A stretch of 64,000 nt of DNA from Streptomyces asoensis. Its GTDB lineage: Bacteria; Actinomycetota; Actinomycetes; Streptomycetales; Streptomycetaceae. The stretch spans positions 2,852,001 through 2,916,000 of the forward strand of contig NZ_BNEB01000005.1 in assembly GCF_016860545.1 (NCBI RefSeq). The letters are read 5' to 3'. Under the pieces are notes generated by a model, which was given only the letters and a program-made list of their open reading frames with translations, was not told the DNA's origin and made no database searches. Made by a program: the position numbers and the translations under genes. Within the stretch, counting starts at the first letter, position 1. Each line of letters opens with the position of its first letter. Positions 24,008 through 32,036 of this stretch are shown here, piece after piece.

Positions 24008-24023
24008 GGTGGACTAGACCAGC
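24008..24023. promoter_or_regulatory. DasR operator (dre) of dasR
   Basis: GGTGGACTAGACCAGC has a TGGACTAGACCA core, one base off the perfect dre palindrome, within a longer CTGGT..ACCAG symmetry. It is about 130 bases upstream of dasR and suggests autoregulation. Confidence 0.75.
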
Positions 24024-24151
24024 AAAGGTTGCGACGGTATACAGAGGGATCACGGAACGGTGGCGCAGCATCCCCCGCGTCCGTGCCACGATGTGAGCCG
24101 CGGCCGACGGCGTGTCGGCCATTTCGGCATCCGAAGCCGGGAAGGCAGGCC

Positions 24152-24916
24152 ATGAGCACCGATGTCAGCAGTGCGGAGAACGAGGGTGGGGCGACCGTCC
24201 GTACCGCGCGTGTGCCCAAGTACTACCGCCTGAAGAAGCACCTGCTCGACATCACGGAGACGCAGTCGCCGGGCACCCCGGTCCCGCCCGAGCGCACGCT
24301 GGCCGCCGAGTTCGACACCTCGCGCACCACCGTCCGCCAGGCCCTCCAGGAACTGGTCGTCGAGGGCCGCCTCGAACGCATCCAGGGCAAGGGCACGTTC
24401 GTCGCCAAGCCCAAGGTGTCCCAGGCGCTGCAACTCACCTCGTACACCGAGGACATGCGCGCGCAGGGCCTGGAGCCGACCTCGCAGCTCCTGGACATCG
24501 GCTACATCACCGCCGACGACCGCCTCGCCGCCCTGCTCGACATAACGGCCGGCGGGCGCGTTCTGCGCATCGAACGGCTGCGCATGGCCAACGGCGAACC
24601 GATGGCCATCGAGACGACCCATCTGTCGGCGAAGCGGTTCCCGGCCCTGCGCAGGTCGCTGGCCAAGTACACCTCCCTCTACACCGCCCTCGCCGAGGTC
24701 TACGACGTCCGGCTCGCAGAGGCCGAGGAGACCATCGAGACCTCCCTGGCCACCCCGCGCGAGGCGGGCCAGCTCGGCACCGACGTGGGCCTGCCGATGC
24801 TGATGCTCTCGCGTCACTCGCTGGACCAGGAGGGCCGGCCGGTGGAGTGGGTGCGGTCGGTGTACCGGGGCGACCGCTACAAGTTCGTGGCACGGCTGAA
24901 GCGGCCCGCCGAGTAG
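24152..24916 (+). CDS. dasR: GntR/HutC-family global repressor DasR
   Basis: 254 residues. A winged helix-turn-helix (about residues 22-90, recognition helix in RTLAAEFDTSRTTVRQALQE) is followed by a UTRA effector domain (about 95-250). DasR represses chitin/GlcNAc uptake and use and links nutrient state to development and antibiotic production; glucosamine-6-phosphate and related ligands release it. ATG 24152 after GGAAGGCAGG. It is divergent from dasA, with a 373-base region holding at least three dre sites. Confidence 0.97.
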   Translation: MSTDVSSAENEGGATVRTARVPKYYRLKKHLLDITETQSPGTPVPPERTLAAEFDTSRTTVRQALQELVVEGRLERIQGKGTFVAKPKVSQALQLTSYTEDMRAQGLEPTSQLLDIGYITADDRLAALLDITAGGRVLRIERLRMANGEPMAIETTHLSAKRFPALRRSLAKYTSLYTALAEVYDVRLAEAEETIETSLATPREAGQLGTDVGLPMLMLSRHSLDQEGRPVEWVRSVYRGDRYKFVARLKRPAE

Positions 24917-25015
24917 AGGGTCTGTGGAGGGCCTTCCGCTGGGCTTATCCGTCACTTACATTGCCTGCGCATTACACCTGTGATCAAGGCGATCGAGTGA
25001 GGGGCGGAGCCGCCG

Positions 25016-25306
25016 ATGTCAGAGAGCCCGGAAGTGACCAGGGGACCGGTGGTGACGCCTGTGCGCGTCGCCATCGCCCTGTGTCTGCTCGCGCCCTTCG
25101 TGGCGATGCTGTGGGTGGGTTCGTACGCGAAGGTGGACCCGACGTTCATCGGGATCCCCTTCTTCTACTGGTACCAGATGCTGTGGGTGCCGCTCTCCGC
25201 CGTGCTGACCGTGACCGCGTACAAGCTGTGGCGGCGTGACCAGCGCGCCCGCGCCACCGCCCCGGCCGCCTCCGGCTCCGCCCCGAAGGGCGGTGCGTCG
25301 CGGTGA
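25016..25306 (+). CDS. DUF3311 small membrane protein
   Basis: 96 residues with two membrane helices (about 16-36 and 46-68) joined by a loop with FIGIPFFYWYQ, the DUF3311 signature. Such proteins are encoded just before sodium:solute symporters and are thought to be accessory subunits (compare YhdT/PanF pairs). It overlaps the symporter gene by four bases (GTGA), supporting a two-component transporter. Confidence 0.88.
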   Translation: MSESPEVTRGPVVTPVRVAIALCLLAPFVAMLWVGSYAKVDPTFIGIPFFYWYQMLWVPLSAVLTVTAYKLWRRDQRARATAPAASGSAPKGGASR

Positions 25307-26931
25307 AGGACGGCGTGAACGGCGTCGCGCTCGGCGTCTTCATCTTCTTCTTCCTGGCCGTCACGGTCATGGGCTTCCTGGCCGCGCGCTGGCGCAAGGC
25401 CGAGAACGAGCACAGCCTCGACGAATGGGGTCTCGGCGGACGCTCGTTCGGCACCTGGGTCACCTGGTTCCTGCTCGGCGGCGACCTGTACACCGCGTAC
25501 ACCTTCGTCGCCGTACCCGCGGCGATCTACGCGGCGGGCGCGGCCGGCTTCTTCGCGGTGCCCTACACGATCCTCGTGTACCCGCTGATCTTCACCTTCC
25601 TGCCCCGCCTGTGGTCGGTGTCCCACAAGCACGGTTACGTGACCACCTCGGACTTCGTGCGCGGCCGGTTCGGTTCCAAGGGCCTGTCGCTGGCGGTCGC
25701 CGTCACCGGCATCCTGGCGACGATGCCGTACATCGCGCTCCAACTGGTCGGCATCCAGGCGGTGCTGGACGTGATGGGCGTCGGCGGCGGCGAGAACACC
25801 AACTGGTTCGTGAAGGACCTGCCGCTGCTGATCGCGTTCGGCGTGCTGGCCGCCTACACCTACTCCTCCGGCCTGCGTGCCCCCGCGCTGATCGCGTTCG
25901 TGAAGGACACGCTGATCTACATCGTCATCGCGGTGGCGATCATCTACATCCCGATCAAGCTGGGCGGCTTCGACGACATCTTCGCCAAGGCGGGCGAGGC
26001 GTTCAGCCAGACCAACCCGGCGACGGGCAAACCGCGCGGCGCGCTGGCACCGGCGGAACCGGGCCAGTGGACGTACGCGACGCTGGCGCTGGGCTCCGCC
26101 CTGGCGCTGTTCATGTACCCCCACTCCATCACGGCGACCCTGTCCTCGCGCAGCCGTGAGGTGATCCGCCGCAACACCACGATCCTGCCGCTGTACTCGC
26201 TGATGCTGGGTCTGCTCGCGCTGCTGGGCTTCATGGCGATCGCGGCGGGGGTCAAGGTCACCAACGGCCAGCTGGCGATCCCTCAGCTGTTCGAGGACAT
26301 GTTCCCGTCCTGGTTCGCGGGCGTGGCGTTCGCGGCGATCGGCATCGGCGCGCTCGTGCCGGCGGCCATCATGTCGATCGCGGCCGCGAACCTCTTCACC
26401 CGCAACATCTACAAGGACTTCATCAAACCGGACGCGACACCCAAGGAGGAGACCCGCGTCTCCAAGATCGTGTCGCTGCTCGTGAAGGTCGGCGCGCTGG
26501 TCTTCGTCCTCACCATGGACAAGACGGTCGCCATCAACTTCCAGCTGCTGGGCGGGATCTGGATCCTCCAGACGTTCCCGGCACTGGTCGGCGGCCTGTT
26601 CACCCGCTGGTTCCACCGCTGGGCCCTGCTCGCCGGCTGGGCGGTCGGCATGGTCTACGGCACCTTCGCCGCCTACGGCGTCGCCTCCCCGACCCAGAAG
26701 CACTTCGGCGGGTCGTCCAAGGAGATCCCGGGCATCGGCGAGATCGGCTACATCGGTCTCACCGCGTTCGTGATCAACGTCGTGGTCACGGTGGTGCTGA
26801 CCTTCGTCCTGCGGGCGGCCAAGGCGCCCGACGGCGTCGACGAGACGAAGCCGGAGGACTACACGGCGGACGCGGGCGACCCGGGCGTCCAGGTGGAGCT
26901 GCCGCCGGCGACCGCGGGCACGTCCCACTAG
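25303..26931 (+). CDS. Sodium:solute symporter, monocarboxylate (MctP)-like
   Basis: 542-residue SSS-family symporter with about 13 membrane helices. The N-terminal segment LDEWGLGGRSFGTWVTWFLLGGDLYTAYTF (ends quoted only) and the FLPRLWSVSHKHGYVTTSDFVRGRFGS region are typical of MctP-type monocarboxylate permeases. Likely substrates are acetate, lactate, pyruvate or similar acids; sodium or proton coupling is not readable. It starts inside the DUF3311 gene end and is the last gene of that pair. Confidence 0.87.
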   Translation: MKDGVNGVALGVFIFFFLAVTVMGFLAARWRKAENEHSLDEWGLGGRSFGTWVTWFLLGGDLYTAYTFVAVPAAIYAAGAAGFFAVPYTILVYPLIFTFLPRLWSVSHKHGYVTTSDFVRGRFGSKGLSLAVAVTGILATMPYIALQLVGIQAVLDVMGVGGGENTNWFVKDLPLLIAFGVLAAYTYSSGLRAPALIAFVKDTLIYIVIAVAIIYIPIKLGGFDDIFAKAGEAFSQTNPATGKPRGALAPAEPGQWTYATLALGSALALFMYPHSITATLSSRSREVIRRNTTILPLYSLMLGLLALLGFMAIAAGVKVTNGQLAIPQLFEDMFPSWFAGVAFAAIGIGALVPAAIMSIAAANLFTRNIYKDFIKPDATPKEETRVSKIVSLLVKVGALVFVLTMDKTVAINFQLLGGIWILQTFPALVGGLFTRWFHRWALLAGWAVGMVYGTFAAYGVASPTQKHFGGSSKEIPGIGEIGYIGLTAFVINVVVTVVLTFVLRAAKAPDGVDETKPEDYTADAGDPGVQVELPPATAGTSH

Positions 26932-27099
26932 CATCCGCCGGCGCGGGCCCCGCGGGTCCGCGTCCGGCACGGGCGGGCCGTCGGAGCGATCCGGCGGCCC
27001 GCCCCCGTGCGCGGGGAGCGCACCGCCCGGCACACCCTCCGTCGGGTTCCGGCGGGATCACTCTGCTCGCCCGTCAGTTGACGCTCCGGAACCAGCGCG

Positions 27100-27146
27100 A
27101 CACAACATCTGGGGGTGGCGTGACGGGCGAGCACAAGATGTATGCT
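27100..27146 (+). promoter_or_regulatory. Pair of NrdR-type boxes upstream of nrdABS
   Basis: ACACAACATCTGGGGG (27100-27115) and GCACAAGATGTATGCT (27131-27146) each resemble the NrdR box, ACACWATATATWGTGT. They start 31 bases apart, three helical turns, as expected for cooperative NrdR binding. They precede the cobalamin riboswitch. Confidence 0.65.
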
Positions 27147-27153
27147 CATGCTC

Positions 27154-27266
27154 GCTGTCGCCGCAGGGGAATCCGGTGCGAATCCGGAACTGTCCCGCAA
27201 CGGTGTACTCGCGTGCATCCATACCCGTATGCGCACGCCTGTTCAGTCCGAGGTCCTGCCGACAGC
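27154..27266 (+). promoter_or_regulatory. Cobalamin riboswitch upstream of nrdABS
   Basis: Closing stem GCTGTCG (27154-27160) / CGACAGC (27260-27266); inside are GGGGAATCCGGTGCGAATCCGG and the CCCGCAACGG segment typical of the aptamer. In S. coelicolor a B12 riboswitch at this place shuts off the B12-independent class I reductase when B12 can support the class II enzyme. The region 26932-27400 has no other gene. Confidence 0.92.
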
Positions 27267-27400
27267 GCGCCCGGCCGTCCGGTCCGGGTGCCCTGACGTC
27301 CGGGTCTCGTGGAGTGGGCCGGTGGACGCGACGCCCCCGCGCGCTCGTGTGCTGCCCCCTGCCCCGCGCAAGGCCCACGCCGAGCGAGGGAGAGCCCCAC

Positions 27401-29788
27401 GTGACCATCGCGCCAGCCGGCCCGGTTCCAGCCACCGAACCGGAGTCCGACGGTCCCGGCACCGCGTTGCTGCGGACCCTGACCGAGCTGACCGCCGACC
27501 TGCCCGACGCCGACCCCGGCCGGGTCGCCGCCGCAGCGCTGCGCGGCCGGTCCGGCCGGGCCGACGAGGCGGAGCTGCGCGAGCTGGCCACGGAGGCGGC
27601 CGCCGGCCTGATCTCGGAGGACCCCGCCTACTCGAAGCTTGCCGCCCGGCTGCTCACCGTCGGCATCGCCGCGGAGGCCGCCTCCCAGGGCGTCACGTCG
27701 TTCACCGGGTCGGTCGCCGTGGGCCACCGCGAGGGCCTCGTCGCCGACCGCACCGCCGAGTTCGTGCGCGTCCACGCCGCCCGCCTCGACGCGCTGATCG
27801 ACGAGCGGGCCGACGACCGCTTCGGCTACTTCGGACTGCGCACCCTGCACAGCCGCTACCTCCTGCGGCACCCGATCACCCGCAAGGTCGTCGAGACGCC
27901 GCAGCACTTCCTGCTGCGCGTCGCCTGCGGTCTCGCCGACGAGGGTCCCTCCTCCGGGGAAGACACGCCCCGCGCGCTGGACGAGGTCGCCGCGCTGTAC
28001 GGGCTGATGAGCCGTCTGGACTACCTCCCGTCCTCCCCCACCCTCTTCAACTCCGGCACCCGGCACCCCCAGATGTCGTCCTGCTACCTCCTCGACTCCC
28101 CGCTGGACGAGCTGGACTCCATCTACGACCGCTACCACCAGGTGGCCCGGCTGTCGAAGCACGCGGGCGGTATCGGCCTGTCGTACTCCCGCATCCGTTC
28201 CCGTGGTTCGCTGATCCGCGGCACCAACGGGCACTCCAACGGCATCGTCCCGTTCCTGAAGACGCTGGACGCCTCGGTCGCCGCGGTGAACCAGGGCGGC
28301 CGGCGCAAGGGCGCGGCCGCGGTGTACCTGGAGACCTGGCACTCCGACATCGAGGAGTTCCTGGAGCTGCGGGACAACACCGGTGAGGACGCCCGCCGTA
28401 CGCACAACCTGAACCTCGCGCACTGGATCCCGGACGAGTTCATGCGCCGGGTCAACGCGGACGAGCCGTGGTCGCTGTTCTCCCCGGCCGACGTGCCCGA
28501 GCTGGTCGACCTGTGGGGCGAGGAGTTCGACGCGGCCTACCGGTCGGCCGAGGCGAAGGGACTGGCGAAGAAGACCATCCCCGCCCGTGACCTCTACGGC
28601 CGCATGATGCGCACCCTCGCGCAGACCGGCAACGGCTGGATGACGTTCAAGGACGCGGCCAACCGCACCGCCAACCAGACGGCCGAGCCGGGCCATGTCG
28701 TGCACTCCTCCAACCTGTGCACCGAGATCCTCGAGGTCACCGACGACGGCGAGACGGCCGTCTGCAACCTGGGATCGGTGAACCTGGGCGCGTTCGTCGA
28801 CACGGCGGCCGGCACCCTCGACTGGGAGCGGCTGGACGACACCGTCCGCACGGCCGTCACCTTCCTCGACCGGGTCGTCGACATCAACTTCTACCCGACC
28901 GAGCAGGCGGGCCGGTCCAACGCGCGCTGGCGCCCGGTCGGCCTCGGCGCGATGGGTCTCCAGGACGTCTTCTTCAAGCTGCGGCTGCCGTTCGACTCCC
29001 CCGAGGCGAAGGCCCTGTCCACGCGCATCGCCGAGCGGATCATGCTCGCCGCCTACGAGGCCTCCGCCGGCCTGGCCGAACGCAACGGCCCGCTGCCGGC
29101 CTGGGAGAAGACCCGTACGGCCAGGGGTGTGCTGCACCCGGACCACTACGGCGTCGAGTTCACCTGGCCCGAGCGCTGGGCGGCCCTGCGCGAGCGGATC
29201 GCCCGGACCGGCATGCGCAACTCCCTGCTGCTCGCCATCGCGCCGACCGCCACCATCGCGTCCATCGCGGGCGTGTACGAGTGCATCGAGCCGCAGGTGT
29301 CCAACCTGTTCAAGCGCGAGACGCTGTCCGGTGAGTTCCTCCAGGTCAACTCCTACCTGGTGCAGGACCTCAAGGAGCTCGGCGTCTGGGACGCCCGCAC
29401 CCGTGAGGCACTGCGCGACTCCAGCGGCTCGGTGCAGGACTTCGCCTGGATCCCGGCCGACGTGCGCGCCCTGTACCGCACGGCGTGGGAGATCCCGCAG
29501 CGCGGTCTGATCGACATGGCCGCCGCCCGCACCCCGTACCTGGACCAGGCCCAGTCGCTGAACCTGTTCCTGGAGACGCCGACCATCGGCAAGCTCTCCT
29601 CGATGTACGCCTACGCCTGGAAGTCGGGTCTGAAGACCACGTACTACCTGCGCTCCCGCCCGGCGACCCGGATCGCCCGCGCGGCCCAGGCCCAGGCCCC
29701 GGCCGCAGTCCCCCTCCAGCAGGTGACCGAGCCCGACGCCGTCGCCTGCTCCCTTGAGAACCCCGAGTCCTGCGAGGCCTGCCAGTAA
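27401..29788 (+). CDS. nrdA: Class I ribonucleotide reductase large subunit
   Basis: 795 residues. Catalytic features: SSCYLLD and VCNLGSVNLG carry the active-site disulfide cysteines, NLCTEIL holds the thiyl Cys with its Asn and Glu, TTYYLRSR has the two radical-transfer tyrosines, and the C-terminal tail SCEACQ is the redox-shuttle pair. It reduces ribonucleotides to deoxyribonucleotides with NrdB. The N-terminus lacks the ATP-cone hairpin motif (V.KRDG) but keeps its later helices. GTG 27401 after GAGGGAGA. Controlled by the riboswitch and NrdR boxes. The stop overlaps the nrdB start (TAATG). Confidence 0.96.
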   Translation: MTIAPAGPVPATEPESDGPGTALLRTLTELTADLPDADPGRVAAAALRGRSGRADEAELRELATEAAAGLISEDPAYSKLAARLLTVGIAAEAASQGVTSFTGSVAVGHREGLVADRTAEFVRVHAARLDALIDERADDRFGYFGLRTLHSRYLLRHPITRKVVETPQHFLLRVACGLADEGPSSGEDTPRALDEVAALYGLMSRLDYLPSSPTLFNSGTRHPQMSSCYLLDSPLDELDSIYDRYHQVARLSKHAGGIGLSYSRIRSRGSLIRGTNGHSNGIVPFLKTLDASVAAVNQGGRRKGAAAVYLETWHSDIEEFLELRDNTGEDARRTHNLNLAHWIPDEFMRRVNADEPWSLFSPADVPELVDLWGEEFDAAYRSAEAKGLAKKTIPARDLYGRMMRTLAQTGNGWMTFKDAANRTANQTAEPGHVVHSSNLCTEILEVTDDGETAVCNLGSVNLGAFVDTAAGTLDWERLDDTVRTAVTFLDRVVDINFYPTEQAGRSNARWRPVGLGAMGLQDVFFKLRLPFDSPEAKALSTRIAERIMLAAYEASAGLAERNGPLPAWEKTRTARGVLHPDHYGVEFTWPERWAALRERIARTGMRNSLLLAIAPTATIASIAGVYECIEPQVSNLFKRETLSGEFLQVNSYLVQDLKELGVWDARTREALRDSSGSVQDFAWIPADVRALYRTAWEIPQRGLIDMAAARTPYLDQAQSLNLFLETPTIGKLSSMYAYAWKSGLKTTYYLRSRPATRIARAAQAQAPAAVPLQQVTEPDAVACSLENPESCEACQ

Positions 29789-30813
29789 TGACCAGCGCAC
29801 CCGAGAAGACCGAGAAGAACCTGCTCGACCCGGGCTTCGAGCTGACCCTGCGCCCCATGCGCTACCCGGACTTCTACGAGCGGTACCGGGACGCCATCAA
29901 GAACACCTGGACCGTCGAGGAGGTCGACCTCCACTCGGACGTCTCCGACCTGGCGAAACTGTCCGAGGGCGAGCAGCACATGATCGGCCGGCTGGTCGCG
30001 TTCTTCGCGACGGGCGACTCGATCGTGGCGAACAACCTCGTGCTGACGCTGTACAAGCACATCAACTCCCCCGAGGCGCGCCTGTACCTGTCGAGGCAGC
30101 TCTTCGAGGAGGCCGTCCACGTCCAGTTCTATCTGACGCTGCTGGACACCTACCTCCCCGATCCGGCGGACCGCGCCGCGGCCTTCGCCGCCGTCGAGAA
30201 CATCCCCTCGATCCGGGAGAAGGCCGAGTTCTGCTTCAAGTGGATCGACGAGGTCGAGAAGCTGGACCGGCTGGAGAGCAAGGCCGACCGCCGGCGCTTC
30301 CTGCTCAACCTGATCTGCTTCGCGGCGTGCATCGAGGGTCTGTTCTTCTACGGCGCCTTCGCGTACGTCTACTGGTTCCGCAGCCGGGGGCTGCTGCACG
30401 GTCTCGCCACGGGCACCAACTGGGTGTTCCGTGACGAGACGATGCACATGAGCTTCGCGTTCGAGGTGGTCGACACGGTGCGCAAGGAGGAGCCGGACCT
30501 CTTCGACGACCGGCTCCAGGAGGAGGTGACGGCCATGCTGCGGGAGGCCGTGGACGCCGAGCTCCAGTTCGGGCGCGACCTGTGCGGCGAGGGGCTGCCG
30601 GGCATGAACACCGACTCGATGCGGCAGTACCTCGAGTGCGTCGCCGACCAGCGGCTGACGCGGCTCGGGTTCGCCCCGGTGTACGGCTCGGAGAACCCCT
30701 TCTCCTTCATGGAGCTCCAGGGTGTTCAGGAGCTGACCAACTTCTTCGAGCGCCGTCCCTCGGCGTACCAGGTGGCGGTGGAGGGCACCGTCGACCTGGA
30801 CGAGGACTTCTGA
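29788..30813 (+). CDS. nrdB: Class I ribonucleotide reductase small (radical) subunit
   Basis: 341-residue ferritin-like R2 protein. The E-x-x-H-x3-Y pattern at Glu108, His111 and Tyr115 supplies metal ligands and the tyrosyl-radical residue; FRDETMHMSFAF has the later Glu/His ligands. It generates the radical used by NrdA. ATG 29788 overlaps the nrdA stop by one base, so the two are translationally coupled. A small antisense-strand frame overlaps its 3' end. Confidence 0.96.
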   Translation: MTSAPEKTEKNLLDPGFELTLRPMRYPDFYERYRDAIKNTWTVEEVDLHSDVSDLAKLSEGEQHMIGRLVAFFATGDSIVANNLVLTLYKHINSPEARLYLSRQLFEEAVHVQFYLTLLDTYLPDPADRAAAFAAVENIPSIREKAEFCFKWIDEVEKLDRLESKADRRRFLLNLICFAACIEGLFFYGAFAYVYWFRSRGLLHGLATGTNWVFRDETMHMSFAFEVVDTVRKEEPDLFDDRLQEEVTAMLREAVDAELQFGRDLCGEGLPGMNTDSMRQYLECVADQRLTRLGFAPVYGSENPFSFMELQGVQELTNFFERRPSAYQVAVEGTVDLDEDF

Positions 30814-30968
30814 TCCTCCTGCTCCCCGCGGGCCTCCTGGGCCTCCCTGATCTGCCGGTCGGCGCGCCGGTCGCGTGCGACGCCGAACGCGGACGGGAGG
30901 ACCAGGAGGACGAGGATCCCGAAGGTCAGGAGCATTCCGATGAGGCCTTCGATCTGGTTCGTGTTCAT
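30726..30968 (-). CDS. Putative small membrane protein antisense to the nrdB 3' end
   Basis: 80 residues: one strong membrane helix (about residues 8-30, GLIGMLLTFGILVLLVLPSAF) followed by a highly charged, disordered tail. The last 88 bases overlap nrdB on the other strand. ATG 30968 faces the nrdS gene, 93 bases away. The hydrophobic N-terminus followed by a charged tail looks like a real protein, but conservation cannot be tested here. It could also stop being coding in the overlap. Confidence 0.5.
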   Translation of the reverse strand: MNTNQIEGLIGMLLTFGILVLLVLPSAFGVARDRRADRQIREAQEARGEQEDQKSSSRSTVPSTATWYAEGRRSKKLVSS

Positions 30969-31061
30969 GGACACCAGTCTCCGGCCGGACACTCCTGACC
31001 GGGAGTGGCAGGACTGCCGCACATCTTCAAATTCCTGCCATCGGCGGGGCACACTGGCCGC

Positions 31062-32027
31062 ATGCTGAAAAACGTGGCCGCGATCCTCCTGGACGGTGTG
31101 CACCCCTTCGAACTGGGCGTCGTCTGCGAGGTCTTCGGGATCGACCGCAGTGACGAGGGGCTGCCCGTGTACGACTTCGCCGTCGCCTCGGCGGAGGGGC
31201 CGACGCTGGCCACCCGCGCCGGGTTCACCCTGAGCACCCCGCACGGCCTGGAGCGGCTGGAGAACGCCGACCTGATCGCCGTGCCGGCCGGGGACACCTA
31301 CGGCAGGCGGGACTTCCCGCCGGAGCTGCTCGACGCCCTGCGCCGGGCCGTCGACCGGGGCACCCGGGTGCTGAGCGTCTGCTCCGGGGTGTTCGTGCTG
31401 GCCGCGGCGGGACTGCTGGACGGGCGGCGCTGCGCGGTGCACTGGCGGCACGCCGAGCAGCTGGCCCGGCAGTACCCGCGCACGACCGTGGAACCGGACG
31501 TGCTCTACGTGGACGAGGACCCGGTGATCACCTCCGCCGGCACCGCCGCCGGGATCGACGCCTGTCTGCACCTGGTCCGCAAGGAGCAGGGCCCCGAGGT
31601 GGCCAACCGGATCGCCCGGCGGATGGTGGTGCCGCCGCACCGGGACGGCGGCCAGGCCCAGTACATCGAGCGGCCGCTGCCCCGGTCGCGGTGCGACACC
31701 GTGGGCGAGGTGCTCGCCTGGATGGAGCAGCACCTCGACCAGGAGATCACGGTCGAACGGCTCGCGGAGCGCGCCCACATGTCCCCGCGCACCTTCGCCC
31801 GGCGTTTCCAGCAGGAGACCGGGACCACCCCCTACCGCTGGCTGCTGCGGCAGCGGGTGCTGCTGGCCCAGCACCTGCTGGAGGCGACGGACGAGACGGT
31901 GGACGCGATCGCCTGGCGCGCCGGTTTCGGCACGGCCGGCGCCCTGCGCCACCAGTTCGTGCAGGCGCTGGGGACGACCCCCAACGCCTACCGGCGCACG
32001 TTCCGCGGCCCGCAGGCCGCGGCCTGA
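31062..32027 (+). CDS. nrdS: AraC-family regulator with DJ-1/PfpI domain (NrdS)
   Basis: 321 residues. An N-terminal DJ-1/PfpI (class I glutamine-amidotransferase-like) domain (about 1-185, with the nucleophile-elbow Cys in LSVCSGVFVLAAAGLL) is followed by an AraC DNA-binding domain (about 210-310) with two helix-turn-helix units. In S. coelicolor the AraC-like gene after nrdAB is nrdS, co-transcribed with the reductase and of uncertain role. A 248-base gap separates it from nrdB, so it may also have its own promoter. ATG 31062. Confidence 0.85.
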   Translation: MLKNVAAILLDGVHPFELGVVCEVFGIDRSDEGLPVYDFAVASAEGPTLATRAGFTLSTPHGLERLENADLIAVPAGDTYGRRDFPPELLDALRRAVDRGTRVLSVCSGVFVLAAAGLLDGRRCAVHWRHAEQLARQYPRTTVEPDVLYVDEDPVITSAGTAAGIDACLHLVRKEQGPEVANRIARRMVVPPHRDGGQAQYIERPLPRSRCDTVGEVLAWMEQHLDQEITVERLAERAHMSPRTFARRFQQETGTTPYRWLLRQRVLLAQHLLEATDETVDAIAWRAGFGTAGALRHQFVQALGTTPNAYRRTFRGPQAAA

Positions 32028-32036
32028 CCCCCGTCC

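Noticed and set aside
30969..31952. Long minus-strand frame opposite nrdS
   Set aside because: Antisense shadow of a well-supported AraC-type gene in G+C-rich DNA; only its last 80 codons, with a membrane helix, look like a separate protein.
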